This document shows, in pieces, positions 35,452 to 44,509 of a stretch of DNA of 64,000 nucleotides. This DNA comes from Candidatus Melainabacteria bacterium (GTDB taxonomy: Bacteria > Cyanobacteriota > Vampirovibrionia > Obscuribacterales > Obscuribacteraceae), in assembly GCA_003151275.1 (NCBI GenBank), contig PLXC01000185.1, forward strand, positions 1 to 64,000. The letters run 5' to 3'. The notes beneath the pieces are model-generated. The model had not been told where the DNA came from. It ran no database searches and worked only from the letters and a program-made list of their open reading frames with translations. The stretch's first letter is position 1. Each line of letters starts with the position of its first letter. The translations under genes were made by a program, and so were the position numbers.

Positions 35452-36411
35452 TTAGTGGAATGATTCGCTCACATCAGAATCAATCATTCGCAGAAGATCT
35501 CGCAAATGGTGCGTCATCAATTCGGTGACACCAGATATGTCCGAAATCATATTTATTTCATCGCTTAAATCATTAATCGTCATGCGTTTTCCAGCCCTCA
35601 CTGCTCCACAGACCATGTCAACCTTTGCCGTCTCAAGCGCCGTGCCATGCGGCTCTAAAAAGTGGCGGCTAACCCACGAATCTTCCAATACTTGCACGCG
35701 AGTCTTAGGGGGATGATCCATCGACGTTCCGTGCAAAAAACGCCAAACGCTTTCAGGGTAGCAGGTCCGCATATCTGTTGGGCGCCCAAACAATTCAGCT
35801 AGAATAGTAGGAGCGCCCAGTCCTGTAGTTTTTCCGCCGTTGTTTTGCTTGAGCGCATACATTGACATGCTGGTCGAGACCATACCAGAAAGCAATTGAT
35901 TGAGATTGCCTGGAAACGGAGCTGCAGTTGAAGAAAAGCCCAGCGCAGAACCCACAGTGTTCAATGTTCCCGAAGCTATGAAGTTACGGGCATTAGTGAT
36001 TTCAACACTGCGATCTCGGCGCGATATCAGAGATTCTCTTAGAAATTCCAATAGAGACTGTTCGCGAGTTGCTTCAGCTTGCACACTTGCGGCGTCAAAA
36101 TAACTTTGCAAAATTGTCTCTTGAATTTTTTCTCGCAGCCAAGCATTACGCTGGCTAGTCGGGCGTTGGGTGCTGTAGAGCTCCTTCAGCATCGAAAGAA
36201 TTTCTAGTTGTTCAGCCATCTCGCGCGTGGAATCATCTAAAGATTCAATTTTCAAGGTGGTGAATAATTCACGCTTTGGGCGTTCGATCAAATTGCTTCC
36301 AGCATCCACAGTTGTGTTGCTCATGACCTTGAGTGGGATGCTTGCGAAGATGCAAACGGCAGCTGCTAAGCATCCAATCATTCTGTATCCACTATAAAAT
36401 CGGACAAACAT
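35452..36411 (-). CDS. Secreted hypothetical helical protein
   Basis: About 319 residues. ATG 36411 follows AGGAAAT; a GTG 12 nt upstream is weaker. A signal segment (MIGCLAAAVCIFASIPLKVM) is followed by a largely helical protein with a charged first half (SLDDSTREMAEQLEILSMLK, LREKIQETILQSYFDAASVQ), a Gly/Ser/Ala central segment (FIASGTLNTVGSALGFSS) that could be a membrane-active hairpin, and a second helical part. I do not recognise the family. It is divergent from the TPR lipoprotein gene across 311 bases, which contain AT-rich sequence with a possible TTGACA/TAGAAC pair (36499-36528) but nothing firm. Confidence 0.6.
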   Translation of the reverse strand: MFVRFYSGYRMIGCLAAAVCIFASIPLKVMSNTTVDAGSNLIERPKRELFTTLKIESLDDSTREMAEQLEILSMLKELYSTQRPTSQRNAWLREKIQETILQSYFDAASVQAEATREQSLLEFLRESLISRRDRSVEITNARNFIASGTLNTVGSALGFSSTAAPFPGNLNQLLSGMVSTSMSMYALKQNNGGKTTGLGAPTILAELFGRPTDMRTCYPESVWRFLHGTSMDHPPKTRVQVLEDSWVSRHFLEPHGTALETAKVDMVCGAVRAGKRMTINDLSDEINMISDISGVTELMTHHLRDLLRMIDSDVSESFH

Positions 36412-36722
36412 ATTTCCTGCCACTGCGACTCACAAATTGACCTTGTAGTTCAAGACTGCGCTAATTTAGCAAATATAGCCGAGAATGCCGCCTCTTTTTT
36501 GACAAGAAATTCACCCAGGGATTAGAACCTCGGATAGAATCAAATTTGATTGCCTATCAGGAAAATCGTTTTATCGGCCAAGCGAGGCACCATTTGCGGT
36601 ACTGAGCGAACCTTATTAATGCTTTTGGTACTATATATGGTGCAAAATTTCCTTGTCCCCGATACCCTGCAAAATAAACGCATAAGGAGTAAAATAGACT
36701 CTCACACTGCTTGGATATATCA

Positions 36723-37334
36723 ATGAAACTTCCGCAACTGCCGACGATGGTGCTCATTTCAGCACTTGCCATGACTGTCTGTGCTTCCTGTAAGCCCAAT
36801 TCCGAGAAAATTCAGCTGTCGCCTGATAAAGCGGCTGCTGAGCATGCCGCAGTGTGGCAGGCGAAGAACAAGACCGGGTTAGCGGCTTTGGCGAACAATG
36901 ACTTGGACAAGGCTGAGAGCGACCTTGTTGAGGGTTTACGGGAAGCTGAAGCTTGTGGTCCAGAAGACCCTAGAGTTGCTGTGAGCCTGAATAATCTGGC
37001 GTCTCTGTATGAAAACAAGAAGATGTACAGTCAATGTGCCAGCTACCTGCACAGATCTAGAGAATTGTTTCGCAAGGCTTACGGTAATTACAATCAGATG
37101 ATTCCCGTCACCGAGCGCAATGAAGCGAGAATTTTAACCAAACAAGGCAAGTGGGCGGAAGCCATTCCGCTCTATGAAGAAGCAATAAAAGCGATGGAAA
37201 CTCAGAAATCCAAAGACTTGGTAGACGTAAAAGCGGAATATGCTGACGCGCTGAAGCACATTGGAGTCTCAAAGCCAATTGCAACATCGACGCCCAAGCC
37301 CGCATCAAATCCTGCAAAGTCGGCAAACAAATAG
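36723..37334 (+). CDS. TPR lipoprotein
   Basis: About 203 residues. The start at 36723 opens a lipoprotein-type signal (LPTMVLISALAMTVCASC). TPR_12-like units follow (LAALANNDLDKAESDLVEGL, DPRVAVSLNNLASLYENKKM, GKWAEAIPLYEEAIKAMETQ), the style found in kinesin-light-chain-type TPRs. The C-terminus is Pro/Ala/Lys-rich. The HerA-like ATPase gene begins 24 nt downstream, so the two form an operon. Confidence 0.8.
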   Translation: MKLPQLPTMVLISALAMTVCASCKPNSEKIQLSPDKAAAEHAAVWQAKNKTGLAALANNDLDKAESDLVEGLREAEACGPEDPRVAVSLNNLASLYENKKMYSQCASYLHRSRELFRKAYGNYNQMIPVTERNEARILTKQGKWAEAIPLYEEAIKAMETQKSKDLVDVKAEYADALKHIGVSKPIATSTPKPASNPAKSANK

Positions 37335-37357
37335 TTACTGTCGCGTGAGGAAGTCTA

Positions 37358-39817
37358 GTGGCTGAACATTTAGCTCAGGATTTCGAAAAGCTCGGGCTTT
37401 TCTATCTTGGTCGACGTTACGATATTGCAGACAGCAAGACGACGGACGATCTGGTTTTGTACGACTCGCGAGATCTGCTCACTCACGCCGTCTGTATCGG
37501 TATGACTGGCAGTGGTAAAACCGGGTTGTGTCTTAGTTTAGTCGAAGAGGCGGCGATCGATTCGATCCCCGTCATTGCAATTGATCCAAAAGGCGATCTG
37601 GCGAACTTGTTGCTCACCTTTCCCAATCTGTCTGCTGAGGAGTTTCAACCGTGGGTAAATCCAGACGAGGCAAGACAGAATAATTTATCGCTTGAACAAT
37701 TTGCCAGTCAACAAGCTTCCGCATGGAAAGCCGGTTTGGCTGAATGGGGGCAAACGGGAGAGCGGATCAAGAAGCTGCGAGATGCAGCCGACTTTAAAGT
37801 TTATACACCTGGAAGCACAGCAGGGTTGCCTATTTCCATCGTCCAGTCGTTGTCTGCTCCGGGCCAGGAGATCATCGATGATGCCGATGCCCTGAGAGAG
37901 CGCGTCGTGACAACAGCGAATTGCTTGCTGGCTTTGCTGGGAACAAGTGTTGATCCGTTAAAGAGCCGCGAACATATTCTGCTCTCCAATATCTTGGACA
38001 AGGCTTGGCGGAAAGGTGAGGACTTGACTCTCCCTGAGATTATTCAACAGATCCAAAAACCGCCGATGACTCAAGTTGGGGCTATAGACATTGAATCGTT
38101 CTTTCCTGCGAAGGAGCGATTTGAATTGGCCATGACGGTTAACAATCTTCTTGCTGCCCCCGGCTTTGATGCATGGTTGTCCGGAGATCCGCTCGACATC
38201 AATAAATTGCTTCACTCGAATACGGGCAAGCCCCAGGTCAGCATTTTTTCGATTGCTCACCTAAGCGATGCGGAACGAATGTTTTTCGTATCCTTACTGC
38301 TTGGGCAAATTGTTTCTTGGATGCGCACGCAGTCAGGAACGAGCAGTCTCAGAGCCATTCTCTACATGGATGAGATCTTCGGATACTTCCCACCTGTGTC
38401 AAATCCGCCTTCAAAAATGCCGTTGCTAACTTTGTTGAAACAAGCTCGCGCATATGGATTGGGTTTAATGCTTGCCACTCAAAATCCAGTTGATCTCGAT
38501 TACAAAGGGCTGTCAAACACTGGCACATGGTTCATTGGGCGCCTGCAAACAGAGCGGGACAAGATGCGCGTCATTGAAGGATTGGAAGGTGCTATTGCTG
38601 AGAGCGGCGGAAAATTTGATCGACAGAATATGGAGCAGATTTTAGCGGGATTAGGCAAGCGCGTTTTTCTAATGAACAATGTGCATGAAAGTCGCCCGGA
38701 AGTTTTTCAAACACGCTGGACGCTTTCTTATTTGCGCGGACCGCTGATGAAATCTCAAATTAAAATGTTGATGGATCCTGTCAAGAAGTCCATTGGCAGT
38801 GCCACCGCTTCAGTTGCAGCGAGTGGTACTTTGACTGCGCAGATCACAACAAAAGCTAGTAACGTGATCAGCAAAAGACCGGCTTTATCGCCTGGAGTCA
38901 AAGAGTATTTTCTAGCGCCCAAGCGTCCGCTTGCGAGCACCGAGAAACTAGTGTACAAGCCAATGTTGTTCGCTTCAGCTTCTGTTCGCTTTGTCGATCC
39001 CAAAACGTCTTTGGATGAAACTAGCGAGCGCAGCTTTATATCGTCCATTTCCGGAGATGGCGCGACGCATAACTGGAGTGACGCTCAGCCGGTAAAGTAC
39101 GTTCTTGAGAATTTTCTCTTGCAACCTAGTCCTGATGCATCTTTCGCCGAGCTACCGGGTGGTTTGGCATTGGTTGCGAACTACAAAACATGGTCGAAAA
39201 CACTGATTACTTGGTTAACTCAATCGCAGAAATACTACTTGCTTTTCAGTCCCTCTCTGAATTTGTATTCCCAACCAGGTGAGCAGGAAGGCGCATTCAA
39301 AGTGAGATTGCAGCAGAAATCAAATGAGCTGCGTGACGCCAACTCTGAAAAGCTCAGAGCAAAATATGGCTCCAAGCTGAACGCACTGCAAGAGCGCATT
39401 CGCGTGGCCCAACAAAAATTGGATCGCGAGAATCAAGCGTCACGAGACAATCAAATTAACTCGGTCTTGTCTGTTGGCGCTACCATATTTGGTGCTATGG
39501 TCTCACGTAGACCGTTTGGTACCGGCACCATTAATAAGGCGACTACCGCGGCACGAGGAATTAGTCGCGCTTCACAGAAACAAGCTGACGCTGAGCGCGC
39601 CAACGAATCACTTCAAAGCGTGCAGCAGCAATTCGATGATATGGAAGCGCAATTTCAGCAGGAGCTTGCTGGGTTGAACCAGAAGATTCAGTCTCATTTG
39701 GAATCGGTGCAGTCCACGAGCACCGCTGCGAAAAAGACTAACATCTCAGTAAACGCAGTTGTTCTCCTATGGGTTCCATATGCCCAAGCCGCGTCAGGCG
39801 AATTTGCGCCTGTCTGA
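37358..39817 (+). CDS. HerA/DUF87-type ATP-binding protein with C-terminal coiled coil
   Basis: About 819 residues. GTG 37358 follows GAGGAAG. Walker A is GMTGSGKTG (~48-55), followed by IPVIAIDPKGDLANLL, and Walker B is ILYMDEIFGYFP (~336) with QARAYGLGLMLATQNPVDLD, all typical of HerA/VirB4-like hexameric ATPases. After residue ~640 comes a long coiled coil (LRAKYGSKLNALQERIRVAQ and onwards), a Gly-rich hinge and a hydrophobic C-terminus. Members of this family are widespread but largely uncharacterised; no NurA nuclease is adjacent. The TPR lipoprotein upstream is an unexpected partner. Confidence 0.85.
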   Translation: MAEHLAQDFEKLGLFYLGRRYDIADSKTTDDLVLYDSRDLLTHAVCIGMTGSGKTGLCLSLVEEAAIDSIPVIAIDPKGDLANLLLTFPNLSAEEFQPWVNPDEARQNNLSLEQFASQQASAWKAGLAEWGQTGERIKKLRDAADFKVYTPGSTAGLPISIVQSLSAPGQEIIDDADALRERVVTTANCLLALLGTSVDPLKSREHILLSNILDKAWRKGEDLTLPEIIQQIQKPPMTQVGAIDIESFFPAKERFELAMTVNNLLAAPGFDAWLSGDPLDINKLLHSNTGKPQVSIFSIAHLSDAERMFFVSLLLGQIVSWMRTQSGTSSLRAILYMDEIFGYFPPVSNPPSKMPLLTLLKQARAYGLGLMLATQNPVDLDYKGLSNTGTWFIGRLQTERDKMRVIEGLEGAIAESGGKFDRQNMEQILAGLGKRVFLMNNVHESRPEVFQTRWTLSYLRGPLMKSQIKMLMDPVKKSIGSATASVAASGTLTAQITTKASNVISKRPALSPGVKEYFLAPKRPLASTEKLVYKPMLFASASVRFVDPKTSLDETSERSFISSISGDGATHNWSDAQPVKYVLENFLLQPSPDASFAELPGGLALVANYKTWSKTLITWLTQSQKYYLLFSPSLNLYSQPGEQEGAFKVRLQQKSNELRDANSEKLRAKYGSKLNALQERIRVAQQKLDRENQASRDNQINSVLSVGATIFGAMVSRRPFGTGTINKATTAARGISRASQKQADAERANESLQSVQQQFDDMEAQFQQELAGLNQKIQSHLESVQSTSTAAKKTNISVNAVVLLWVPYAQAASGEFAPV

Positions 39818-39818
39818 T

Positions 39819-41135
39819 TTAAGACATCGATGCGGTTGGATTGAAATTTGTCAGGGACTCTGTTGGATTAAATGCTGATTCCGCCGCAGAGGGATACGTA
39901 ATCGGTGTGCTGCCTAAAATTATTGGCATGGAATTTTTGGTCTGTTCTTTCTTTTGCTCCTCCATCCATCCCATTTTGCTAAGTACGACTACGAGTTCCA
40001 ATCCACTCCAGACGCAGTGATGCAAGGCGACAATCGCTTGTTCGGCTGTGAGTAGATTTTCACCCATGAGCAGAAGGCAGCGTATCGCTACTTGTAATGC
40101 GGATTCTTCAACCACGTTGTATTGAAGCAATATCTTGTTGAAAGGAATCTTGCTGGCGTAACTTATAGCCAATGCTTTTTCTGTGTCTTCCTGCGGCACC
40201 AAACCAGCGAGATGCAGTAATTCAGCTAATCCAACAGCTTGCACGGGATTCACTTCCGGTTCTGTGATGCTTGCCACTGCACGGGCAATATCGAGTCCAT
40301 TCATAAATTGCTTCAGTACTGTTACGGCTTGCGAAACCGACAGTGTGTGATTGTGCACCATATGTTGCAATTTTAAAGTCGCTTCCAGTGTGTCTTCGTT
40401 GATGAAACCGAACTGCATCAAGATCTGACCGATTTGCGTTCCTTCGTTTAGACCAATTTCCACGGCCGCAAGCAAATCACTTTCGCCAATGATTTCGGCT
40501 AAGACAAACAATTCTCCAATCCGTACCGATTGGCGCTTACTGCCGATTTCCACACCAACCGCAGTCAGGCAGTTCTCTATAGAAGAATGACTTTGCTTGG
40601 CATTCTTCAAAGCGTTTACCGCAGTTTTACGATCGATAATTCCATCTCGCAACATTACTTGTGCACTTAATGCCGCTTCAACAATGTGTTCTTTCAGAAT
40701 GTTTTTCAAGACCAGAATCCGTCCCAGCGGAAGGTTCAAATGTTGACTGGTTTTCAGTGCTTCGTTTAGAGTTGCGTTCGACAAAAGTCCGGCTAAGACA
40801 AGTAGATCGCCCAGCTTGTTTGTTTCAATCTGCCGACATGGTAATGAACCCATGTGCTCCAGTGCTCGCTCTAAGTCAATTCTGTAACTTGCCACCATGG
40901 ACAGAGCTTTAGCTGCAACCTCAGCGCTGATCAAACGATCGCGAACGAGTGATTGCGCTTGTAGTGCGGCATGAACCGTCTCGCTTGTGACCAAGCCTAA
41001 CATCACCAAAACTCGTCCAACCGGCAAACCGGTTTTACTTGCTACCTGCACTGCGTTCGTCAGGTCGTGGAGCTCCACTATTTTGGCGCTTCTCAGTAAG
41101 TCGCCGATGAGCAAACTGCTTCCAATGTTATTCAT
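39819..41135 (-). CDS. Protein of four tandem MshEN/GspE-N-like repeats
   Basis: About 438 residues made of four ~93-residue repeats. Each starts with a pattern like LGDLLVLAGLLSNATLNEAL, then PLGRILVLKNILKEHIVEAA, then a helical arm; repeat 3 reads RIGELFVLAEIIGESDLL. This matches the MshEN/T2SSE-N consensus (RLGxxL..G....L..AL..Q......LG..L...G), a c-di-GMP-binding fold in MshE, but no secretion ATPase domain is present. ATG 41135 is preceded by GGGAT. A sister protein is encoded at 51021-52514. c-di-GMP binding is inference. Confidence 0.65.
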   Translation of the reverse strand: MNNIGSSLLIGDLLRSAKIVELHDLTNAVQVASKTGLPVGRVLVMLGLVTSETVHAALQAQSLVRDRLISAEVAAKALSMVASYRIDLERALEHMGSLPCRQIETNKLGDLLVLAGLLSNATLNEALKTSQHLNLPLGRILVLKNILKEHIVEAALSAQVMLRDGIIDRKTAVNALKNAKQSHSSIENCLTAVGVEIGSKRQSVRIGELFVLAEIIGESDLLAAVEIGLNEGTQIGQILMQFGFINEDTLEATLKLQHMVHNHTLSVSQAVTVLKQFMNGLDIARAVASITEPEVNPVQAVGLAELLHLAGLVPQEDTEKALAISYASKIPFNKILLQYNVVEESALQVAIRCLLLMGENLLTAEQAIVALHHCVWSGLELVVVLSKMGWMEEQKKEQTKNSMPIILGSTPITYPSAAESAFNPTESLTNFNPTASMS

Positions 41136-41408
41136 TTTTTTTATCCCACATAGTGTCACTTCAGCTAAAGTTCTGGCCACAGGTCCGCTTCCTCTGCCAA
41201 TTGCAGATGAGGATGGGCCGGTATGAAAGGCGCCGACAGGCGCATAGATTTATGGCCGCAAAAGAGCGGCTCGAATTTGAGTTCGCAAAAGTGCATAGTA
41301 AGTGTCACCTGAAACGGAAAAAACTCTCCGCTCCAATCATCATGCACGTAATTGAGCGGGCATGGCGCTAAAGCACGCTATATAGAATCAGGGAAAACAC
41401 TATATTAA

Positions 41409-41502
41409 TTCAGAATTGCAGGCTCATTGAGAGCATGGCGCTTGAAAATTAGAGCTAATTGAGACAACGCGTTCGAAATTAAAGTTCGTTGAGAGCATCG
41501 CG
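41409..41502. repeat. Three-unit tandem repeat overlapping a stop codon
   Basis: Three imperfect units at 41409-41440, 41441-41471 and 41472-41502 (31-32 nt), each ending with a TTGAGAGCATCGCG-like string. The third unit contains the last coding triplets and the stop codon (41479-41481) of the minus-strand TPR gene, so the 3' end of that gene appears to have been duplicated twice into the downstream space. Confidence 0.85.
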
Positions 41503-42033
41503 CATCGCTTTCGCCGCCGTATCTGTAGGGTCCGATTCAAGCGCTCGTTCAACGCAACGGCGCGCACCTTCCAAATCAAGCTCGAGCCCTTTTGCTGTGG
41601 CCATGTGCAACCAGCCATTTACATAGTCCGGATTAATCTCCAAGGCCTGCTCAAGCAGGTCCTTGGCTTTCAGTATTTGCCCATCATGCAAACATAAGAC
41701 AGCTAGATTGCCATATGGCCATTCGAAATCTGGAAATTGCGCAATCAGCTCTTCAAAAGTGGTTCTGGCAGCCTCTACATCACCCGTGGCCATGAGATTG
41801 AAACCTTCGATGTTTTTCTGTTCGGCAAGCAATGGCACTGGGAAGCGGGGAATTTTTGTCCTCAAGAAGCGCTTCGCCGATACGGTTACGGCGGCGTCAG
41901 AATTATCTTCAAGAGCGAACGTGAGTGCATCCCGGGCTTGTTCGGTCCACCCCATGGATTTATATTGAACGCCCAACTTGTAATATTCTTGGGCTGTAAG
42001 TCCTTCAGGAACTTCTCGTGGCGGTAGATCCAT
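41479..42033 (-). CDS. TPR protein
   Basis: 184 residues, no signal peptide. ATG 42033 follows GAGGACAC. Tetratricopeptide units include YYKLGVQYKSMGWTEQARDA, GDVEAARTTFEELIAQFPDF, LKAKDLLEQALEINPDYVNG and LDLEGARRCVERALESDPTD. The protein is probably a cytoplasmic scaffold. Its 3' end carries the tandem duplication described separately. The HIT hydrolase gene on the same strand ends ~97 nt upstream. Confidence 0.85.
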   Translation of the reverse strand: MDLPPREVPEGLTAQEYYKLGVQYKSMGWTEQARDALTFALEDNSDAAVTVSAKRFLRTKIPRFPVPLLAEQKNIEGFNLMATGDVEAARTTFEELIAQFPDFEWPYGNLAVLCLHDGQILKAKDLLEQALEINPDYVNGWLHMATAKGLELDLEGARRCVERALESDPTDTAAKAMRDALNEL

Positions 42034-42129
42034 GTGTCCTCATAGCAAGCGGCATTGGCCCTAAATCTCAGTATAGCTGGCGAGAGATTATTACAATCGT
42101 TCCCGCGGAATTTCGGATGAAAACGTTGC

Positions 42130-42555
42130 TCAGTGCTTAGAAAGCGCTTTTGCCAATCGGTCCGAAAACATTTCTGTCAGTGCGCTGTCAGCCTTGGGTT
42201 CCAGCGGATAAGTTAATATACCTCGTCCTCGATAACTCCGAGGCACCTGGCCGGTTCTTGGAATCACGTGGACGTGGAAGTGAGGCACTACTTCTGCCAA
42301 GGTAAATGTGTAGACCCGTTCAGCCGGGACAAGTCGTCGAATGCCCTTGGTAACGCGTTGCAGGATTTCGCCGTAACTTGTGCACTCGGCCGGCGTTGCT
42401 TCTGCCATGTCGAGAAAGTGACGTTTTGCTTCAATTAAGACGTAACCGACAATGTTCGTTTCGGAAGAATGCCTGACCAGCCAATTTTCATTTTCGAAAA
42501 TTGCTGGGGAATTTTTTTGCCGTTCGCAAATCAGGCAAGGTTGTTTTGATTGCAT
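42130..42555 (-). CDS. HIT-family nucleotide hydrolase
   Basis: About 141 residues. The N-terminal CLICERQ carries the CxxC zinc half-site common in HIT hydrolases, and the histidine triad is HFHVHVIPR. GYVLIEAKRHFLDMAE is a usual family segment. The enzyme probably hydrolyses dinucleoside polyphosphates or nucleoside phosphoramidates. ATG 42555 begins right before the domain; an upstream start at 42618 would add a 21-residue tail with no homology-like features, so I prefer the shorter form. Confidence 0.88.
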   Translation of the reverse strand: MQSKQPCLICERQKNSPAIFENENWLVRHSSETNIVGYVLIEAKRHFLDMAEATPAECTSYGEILQRVTKGIRRLVPAERVYTFTLAEVVPHFHVHVIPRTGQVPRSYRGRGILTYPLEPKADSALTEMFSDRLAKALSKH

Positions 42556-42714
42556 TATGTGTATTCTTATCCTTGGTTGACTCGCGCCTGACGTTGGTCC
42601 TAGGTTAGGTGCCGACAAGGGTGCCGGCGCTCCCAGGCGCTAGCCCATGACATTGGCCCGATGTTTCATTCTGTACGAATTTAGCACGACTTAAATTAGA
42701 AGCTGGTATTCAAG

Positions 42715-44478
42715 ATGAAAGCCTTTCGACTATTATTCTCTCTGACACTATATGCGGTGCTTAGTCTATTTGTTCCTGGTTACGCTGAAGAGATCAGAAG
42801 CTTTTCGTCTGACATTACAATTAACCGTGATTCGTCAATCGAAGTGCTCGAAAGTATCAATGTTGATTTTGGCACTGCTCAACGCCACGGAATCTATTGC
42901 ATTATTCCAGTTCAGTACTTGCGGCACAATACTTCGTATACATTGCCCCTGACCGTTGAGAGCGTCAAAGACGACACCGGTTCAGCACTAAATTATGTAT
43001 TTACTCATCAAGATCATGATGTGATCGTCAAAATCGGTGACGCCGATCGCACCATCACCGGTAACCACTCCTATAAGATAAAATACAAAGTCAAGCGAGC
43101 TTTCAATTTTTTCGACCACGCCCCTGAGTTGTACTGGAATGCAACTGGCAATGAGTGGCCCTACCCAATCGACAGTGCCTCCGCCACTGTGCACGTGCCA
43201 TCAGATGTGAAATCCGACCAGATTCGCGCAGAAGCATTCGTTGGCCCGCCTGGCTCGACCGAAAAGGCAACGACCTCTGTCATCGGCACATCAATTCAAT
43301 TCACGGCACCAAATTCACTGCAACCAGGTGCAGGATTGACTATTGTCGTCGGGTTGCCGGCAGGCAGTGTGGTGCAGCCTTCCTGGTGGCAAGAGGCTCT
43401 CCAATCCTTTGTCGATTGGTGGCCGGCGTATTTAATTCCGTTGGCAGTATTTACCACCATGTATCTTTTATGGTGGCACTCAGGTCGAGATATAGATGCT
43501 AACCATCCGATCGCTGTGGAGTGGAACCCTCCAAAAGATTTGTCGCCGGCAGAGGTAGGAACTTTGGTTGACGAATCTTGCGATATGGAAGACATAGTGT
43601 CAACGCTAATTGATCTGGCAGCGCGAGGACATCTGAAAATTGCCCAAACATCAAATCAAGGATTTTTATTTTTTTCGAACAAGGATTACGTCTTCACCAA
43701 GACCGATCCTCCGGCAACTGAAAGACTTTCGCAGCACGAGCAAGAATTTCTCAAAGGCATTTTTCACTCATCTCTAACGGCAGGATCTTCTCGATCGCTG
43801 TCCACTTTAAAGGAAGAGTTTTACGTGCACATACCGGCGATCAAAAAATACATCTACGAAGAGTTAACCAATAAGGGACTGTTTTTAAGCAACCCCGACG
43901 TTGTAAGAATCAAGTACCGAGCAATGGCTTTTTTGTTCTTACTAATCGGCATATGGATGTTGATCATCAAACCACCGTTGGGAGTTGGCATGTTAATTTC
44001 TGGATTGATCATTGCGCTTTTCGCCAAGGCAATGCCGGCGCGGTCAGCTGCAGGCTCGAAAGCACGGCGCGAGTGTTTGGGTTTTGCTCGCTTTGTCCGC
44101 TTGGCAGAGAAGGATCGAATCAGAGTTTTGGCAAAGGAAGACCCGACTATTTTCGGACGCTTACTTCCTTACGCCATGGTGCTTGGTGCTGCGGACCAGT
44201 GGGCAAGCGCGTTTGAGGGCTTGTTGACAGAGCCTCCTGATTGGTATCAGTCATCTGGTTATGGACCAAACAGTATTTTTTCCGTTGGCGAATTCGTCAA
44301 TGATTTAGGCGGCGGTCTGAATACGATGCGCAGTACGTTCGGGTCTGCTCCCAGTGGTGGCAGTGGAAATGGTGGCAGTGGAAATGGTGGTGGCAGCAGC
44401 GCAGCCAGCGGCGAGAGCGGATTCTCCGGCGGTTCTAGTGGTGGTGGCTTCGGTGGTGGCGGGGGTGGATCTTGGTAA
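42715..44478 (+). CDS. DUF2207 membrane protein
   Basis: About 587 residues. Signal peptide (LFSLTLYAVLSLFVPGYAEE), then an extracytoplasmic DUF2207 domain (ITINRDSSIEVLESINVDFG, RHGIYCIIPVQY, YKIKYKVKRAFNFF), a helix (AYLIPLAVFTTMYLLWW), a cytoplasmic winged-helix-like domain (VEWNPPKDLSPAEVGTLVDE, LIDLAARGHLKI), two further helices and a Gly/Ser-rich tail (GFGGGGGGSW). The arrangement is standard for DUF2207 proteins, whose function is unknown. The pentapeptide-repeat gene starts 31 nt downstream and is probably cotranscribed. Confidence 0.88.
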   Translation: MKAFRLLFSLTLYAVLSLFVPGYAEEIRSFSSDITINRDSSIEVLESINVDFGTAQRHGIYCIIPVQYLRHNTSYTLPLTVESVKDDTGSALNYVFTHQDHDVIVKIGDADRTITGNHSYKIKYKVKRAFNFFDHAPELYWNATGNEWPYPIDSASATVHVPSDVKSDQIRAEAFVGPPGSTEKATTSVIGTSIQFTAPNSLQPGAGLTIVVGLPAGSVVQPSWWQEALQSFVDWWPAYLIPLAVFTTMYLLWWHSGRDIDANHPIAVEWNPPKDLSPAEVGTLVDESCDMEDIVSTLIDLAARGHLKIAQTSNQGFLFFSNKDYVFTKTDPPATERLSQHEQEFLKGIFHSSLTAGSSRSLSTLKEEFYVHIPAIKKYIYEELTNKGLFLSNPDVVRIKYRAMAFLFLLIGIWMLIIKPPLGVGMLISGLIIALFAKAMPARSAAGSKARRECLGFARFVRLAEKDRIRVLAKEDPTIFGRLLPYAMVLGAADQWASAFEGLLTEPPDWYQSSGYGPNSIFSVGEFVNDLGGGLNTMRSTFGSAPSGGSGNGGSGNGGGSSAASGESGFSGGSSGGGFGGGGGGSW

Positions 44479-44509
44479 GAATTTCTGATTGCCTTGAGGT
44501 TCTGCCAAT

